DNA from: Alphaproteobacteria bacterium
Lineage (GTDB): Bacteria > Pseudomonadota > Alphaproteobacteria > Rhizobiales > BM303
Assembly (NCBI GenBank): GCA_024275895.1
Contig: JAJRYE010000039.1
Location: 1 to 42,430 of the forward strand
Direction of reading: 5' to 3'
Length of the DNA: 42,430 nucleotides
The notes under the pieces were generated by a model. That model was not told the DNA's origin and did no database searches. It was given only the letters and a program-made list of their open reading frames with translations. This document shows, piece by piece, positions 41,399 through 42,430 of the stretch. Within the stretch, counting starts at the first letter, position 1, and the number at the start of each line of letters is the position of its first letter. The translations under genes were made by a program, and so were the position numbers.

Positions 41399-42430
41399 AT
41401 GAAAAAACTTGCCTGTTTTGCCTTGAGTTTCGCGATTGCCGCCCCGGGCCTGAGCCAGAGTGCACAGGCGCGCGCCACTATCATACGGGATTCGGAAATC
41501 GAGGCGTTGATGCGTAGCTATACGGTGCCGATTTTCAAGGCGGCGCGGCTCAATCCGCGCTCGATCAAGGTTGTTCTGGTCGACAACAGGGCAATTAACG
41601 CCTTTGTCACCGGCAACAACCGCATGTTTATTTTTACCGGCCTGCTGCTGGAGGCCAAAACGCCCAATGAGGTGATTGGCGTGATCGCCCATGAAACCGG
41701 ACATATCACCGGAGCGCATCTGGCGCAGATGCAGGCCGAGATCAGACGCGCCAGCACGACCCAGATCATCACCATGCTGCTGGGCATTGCCGCCACGGCG
41801 GCGGGCGCGGCCAGCGGCAATACCAGTGCGGGCAATGCCGGGATCGGCATTATGCGCGGCGGCGCGCGCGTGGCGCGGCGTAATTTTCTCGCCTATCGGC
41901 GTATTCAGGAAGCCTCGGCGGATCAGGCCGCCATCGGGTTCTTGAACAAAACCCGCCAATCGGCCAAAGGCATGGCCACCATCTTCGAGAAGCTGGCCAG
42001 CCAGATGATGGTGTCGCTGAAATATGTCGATCCTTACGCCTTGAGCCACCCGGTACCGCGCGAGCGCATGGCGCTACTCGAAGAGCGCTCGCGCCAGAGC
42101 CCCTATTACAACAAAAAGGATTCGCCGCAACTGCAGCTCAGGCATGACATGATGCGGGCAAAGCTTTACGGGTTCACCCGCGGGCGCGGCGCAACCTTGC
42201 GCAGATACAGGGCCAGTGACAAATCGCTGCCGGCAAGATATGCGCGGGCGATTGTCTCTTACCGCAGCACCGGCATCCGCAAGGCGGTAAAGCAGATTGA
42301 TGCATTGATTAAGGATCAACCGAAAAACCCATATTTTCATGAGCTTAAAGGCCAGGCGCTGCTGGAAAGCGGGCGGGCGGGCGAGGCGATCGGACCTTTG
42401 AAACGGGCGGCGGCGCTGGCGCCCGAGGCC
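41399..42430 (+). CDS. Secreted M48 family metalloprotease, 5' part
   Basis: The reading frame is open for 344 codons to the window edge; the 3' end lies outside. Residues 1-24 ('MKKLACFALSFAIAAPGLSQ' then 'SAQA') look like a signal peptide. The zinc motif HETGH is at residues 98-102 in 'GVIAHETGH', and the third ligand Glu is in 'RIQEASADQAAIGF'. The last visible part (from about 290) begins a tetratricopeptide-like region ('FHELKGQALLESGRAGEA'), as in BepA-like periplasmic proteases that assist outer-membrane protein assembly. An in-frame ATG at 41339 would add 20 residues before the signal peptide; 41399 is preferred. It lies downstream of the divergent aminotransferase gene, as in related genomes next to rne. 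Confidence 0.9.
   Translation, partial: MKKLACFALSFAIAAPGLSQSAQARATIIRDSEIEALMRSYTVPIFKAARLNPRSIKVVLVDNRAINAFVTGNNRMFIFTGLLLEAKTPNEVIGVIAHETGHITGAHLAQMQAEIRRASTTQIITMLLGIAATAAGAASGNTSAGNAGIGIMRGGARVARRNFLAYRRIQEASADQAAIGFLNKTRQSAKGMATIFEKLASQMMVSLKYVDPYALSHPVPRERMALLEERSRQSPYYNKKDSPQLQLRHDMMRAKLYGFTRGRGATLRRYRASDKSLPARYARAIVSYRSTGIRKAVKQIDALIKDQPKNPYFHELKGQALLESGRAGEAIGPLKRAAALAPEA

Noticed and set aside
1-42430. tRNA, rRNA, CRISPR arrays, toxin-antitoxin or phage-defence genes
   Set aside because: I looked through the intergenic regions and the small ORFs and saw no cloverleaf, spaced direct repeats or recognised defence proteins.

Overview
Two different genomic backgrounds meet in this window. 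Bases 1 to about 2,320 hold a plus-strand cluster: the end of an Mrp-type ATPase, a PSP1/YaaT-like protein, an HD-domain protein and the first third of moeA. Its base-word usage (frequent CGGCCG, mostly as ACGGCCG) differs from the rest. PSP1 proteins are typical of Firmicutes, Chloroflexota and similar lineages rather than Alphaproteobacteria. At about 2,314-2,325 moeA breaks off in mid-gene and the sequence continues, in another frame, inside the last third of an alphaproteobacterial parE. Everything from there to 42,430 reads as one coherent alphaproteobacterial chromosome segment. The simplest reading is a chimeric contig; a real recombination is possible but less likely.

The alphaproteobacterial part, left to right. 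(a) The parE end, a small membrane ORF and a hairpin-rich intergenic stretch, then a fatty acid desaturase and an alpha/beta hydrolase on the minus strand. (b) 5.17-12.75 kb: a complete SUF iron-sulfur assembly operon, iscR - cysteine desulfurase - sufB - sufC - sufD - sufS - sufT - sufA-like. It is preceded by a promoter embedded in an IscR type-1-like palindrome and by a CtrA-type box. (c) A soluble diguanylate cyclase and an RhlE-type RNA helicase. (d) An orphan ParA ATPase with a small overlapping partner gene, convergent to an Hpt protein and a CheY-like response regulator. (e) NAD kinase, CutA and MoaA. (f) A nitrate/sulfonate/taurine-type ABC importer (permease, ATPase, binding protein). 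(g) A membrane GGDEF-EAL protein with a degenerate GGDEF motif. (h) AnmK, divergent from TyrRS and a BCP-type peroxiredoxin. (i) An M23 endopeptidase overlapping a bactofilin gene, then a beta carbonic anhydrase. (j) 31.0-36.5 kb: a minus-strand cell-wall block, amiC - mrcA (PBP1A) - prfB - yjbR-like, divergent from rne. (k) An aminotransferase and the start of a secreted M48 metalloprotease that runs off the window end.

Several groups make functional sense. The SUF operon is self-contained, with its own Fe-S sensing repressor. AmiC, PBP1A, AnmK, the M23 peptidase and bactofilin all concern peptidoglycan building, cutting, recycling or spatial control. Two c-di-GMP proteins and an Hpt/receiver pair give a signalling layer. 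The clearest regulatory signals are: the programmed +1 frameshift in prfB, with an internal AGGAGG and the CTT TGA C slip site; the IscR operator/promoter; and two adjacent perfect inverted repeats covering the -35 and -10 of the mrcA promoter. I saw no tRNA, rRNA, CRISPR array, insertion sequence or prophage. No clearly undescribed multi-gene system stands out; the ParA/partner pair and the mrcA operator are the best candidates for something not yet characterised.
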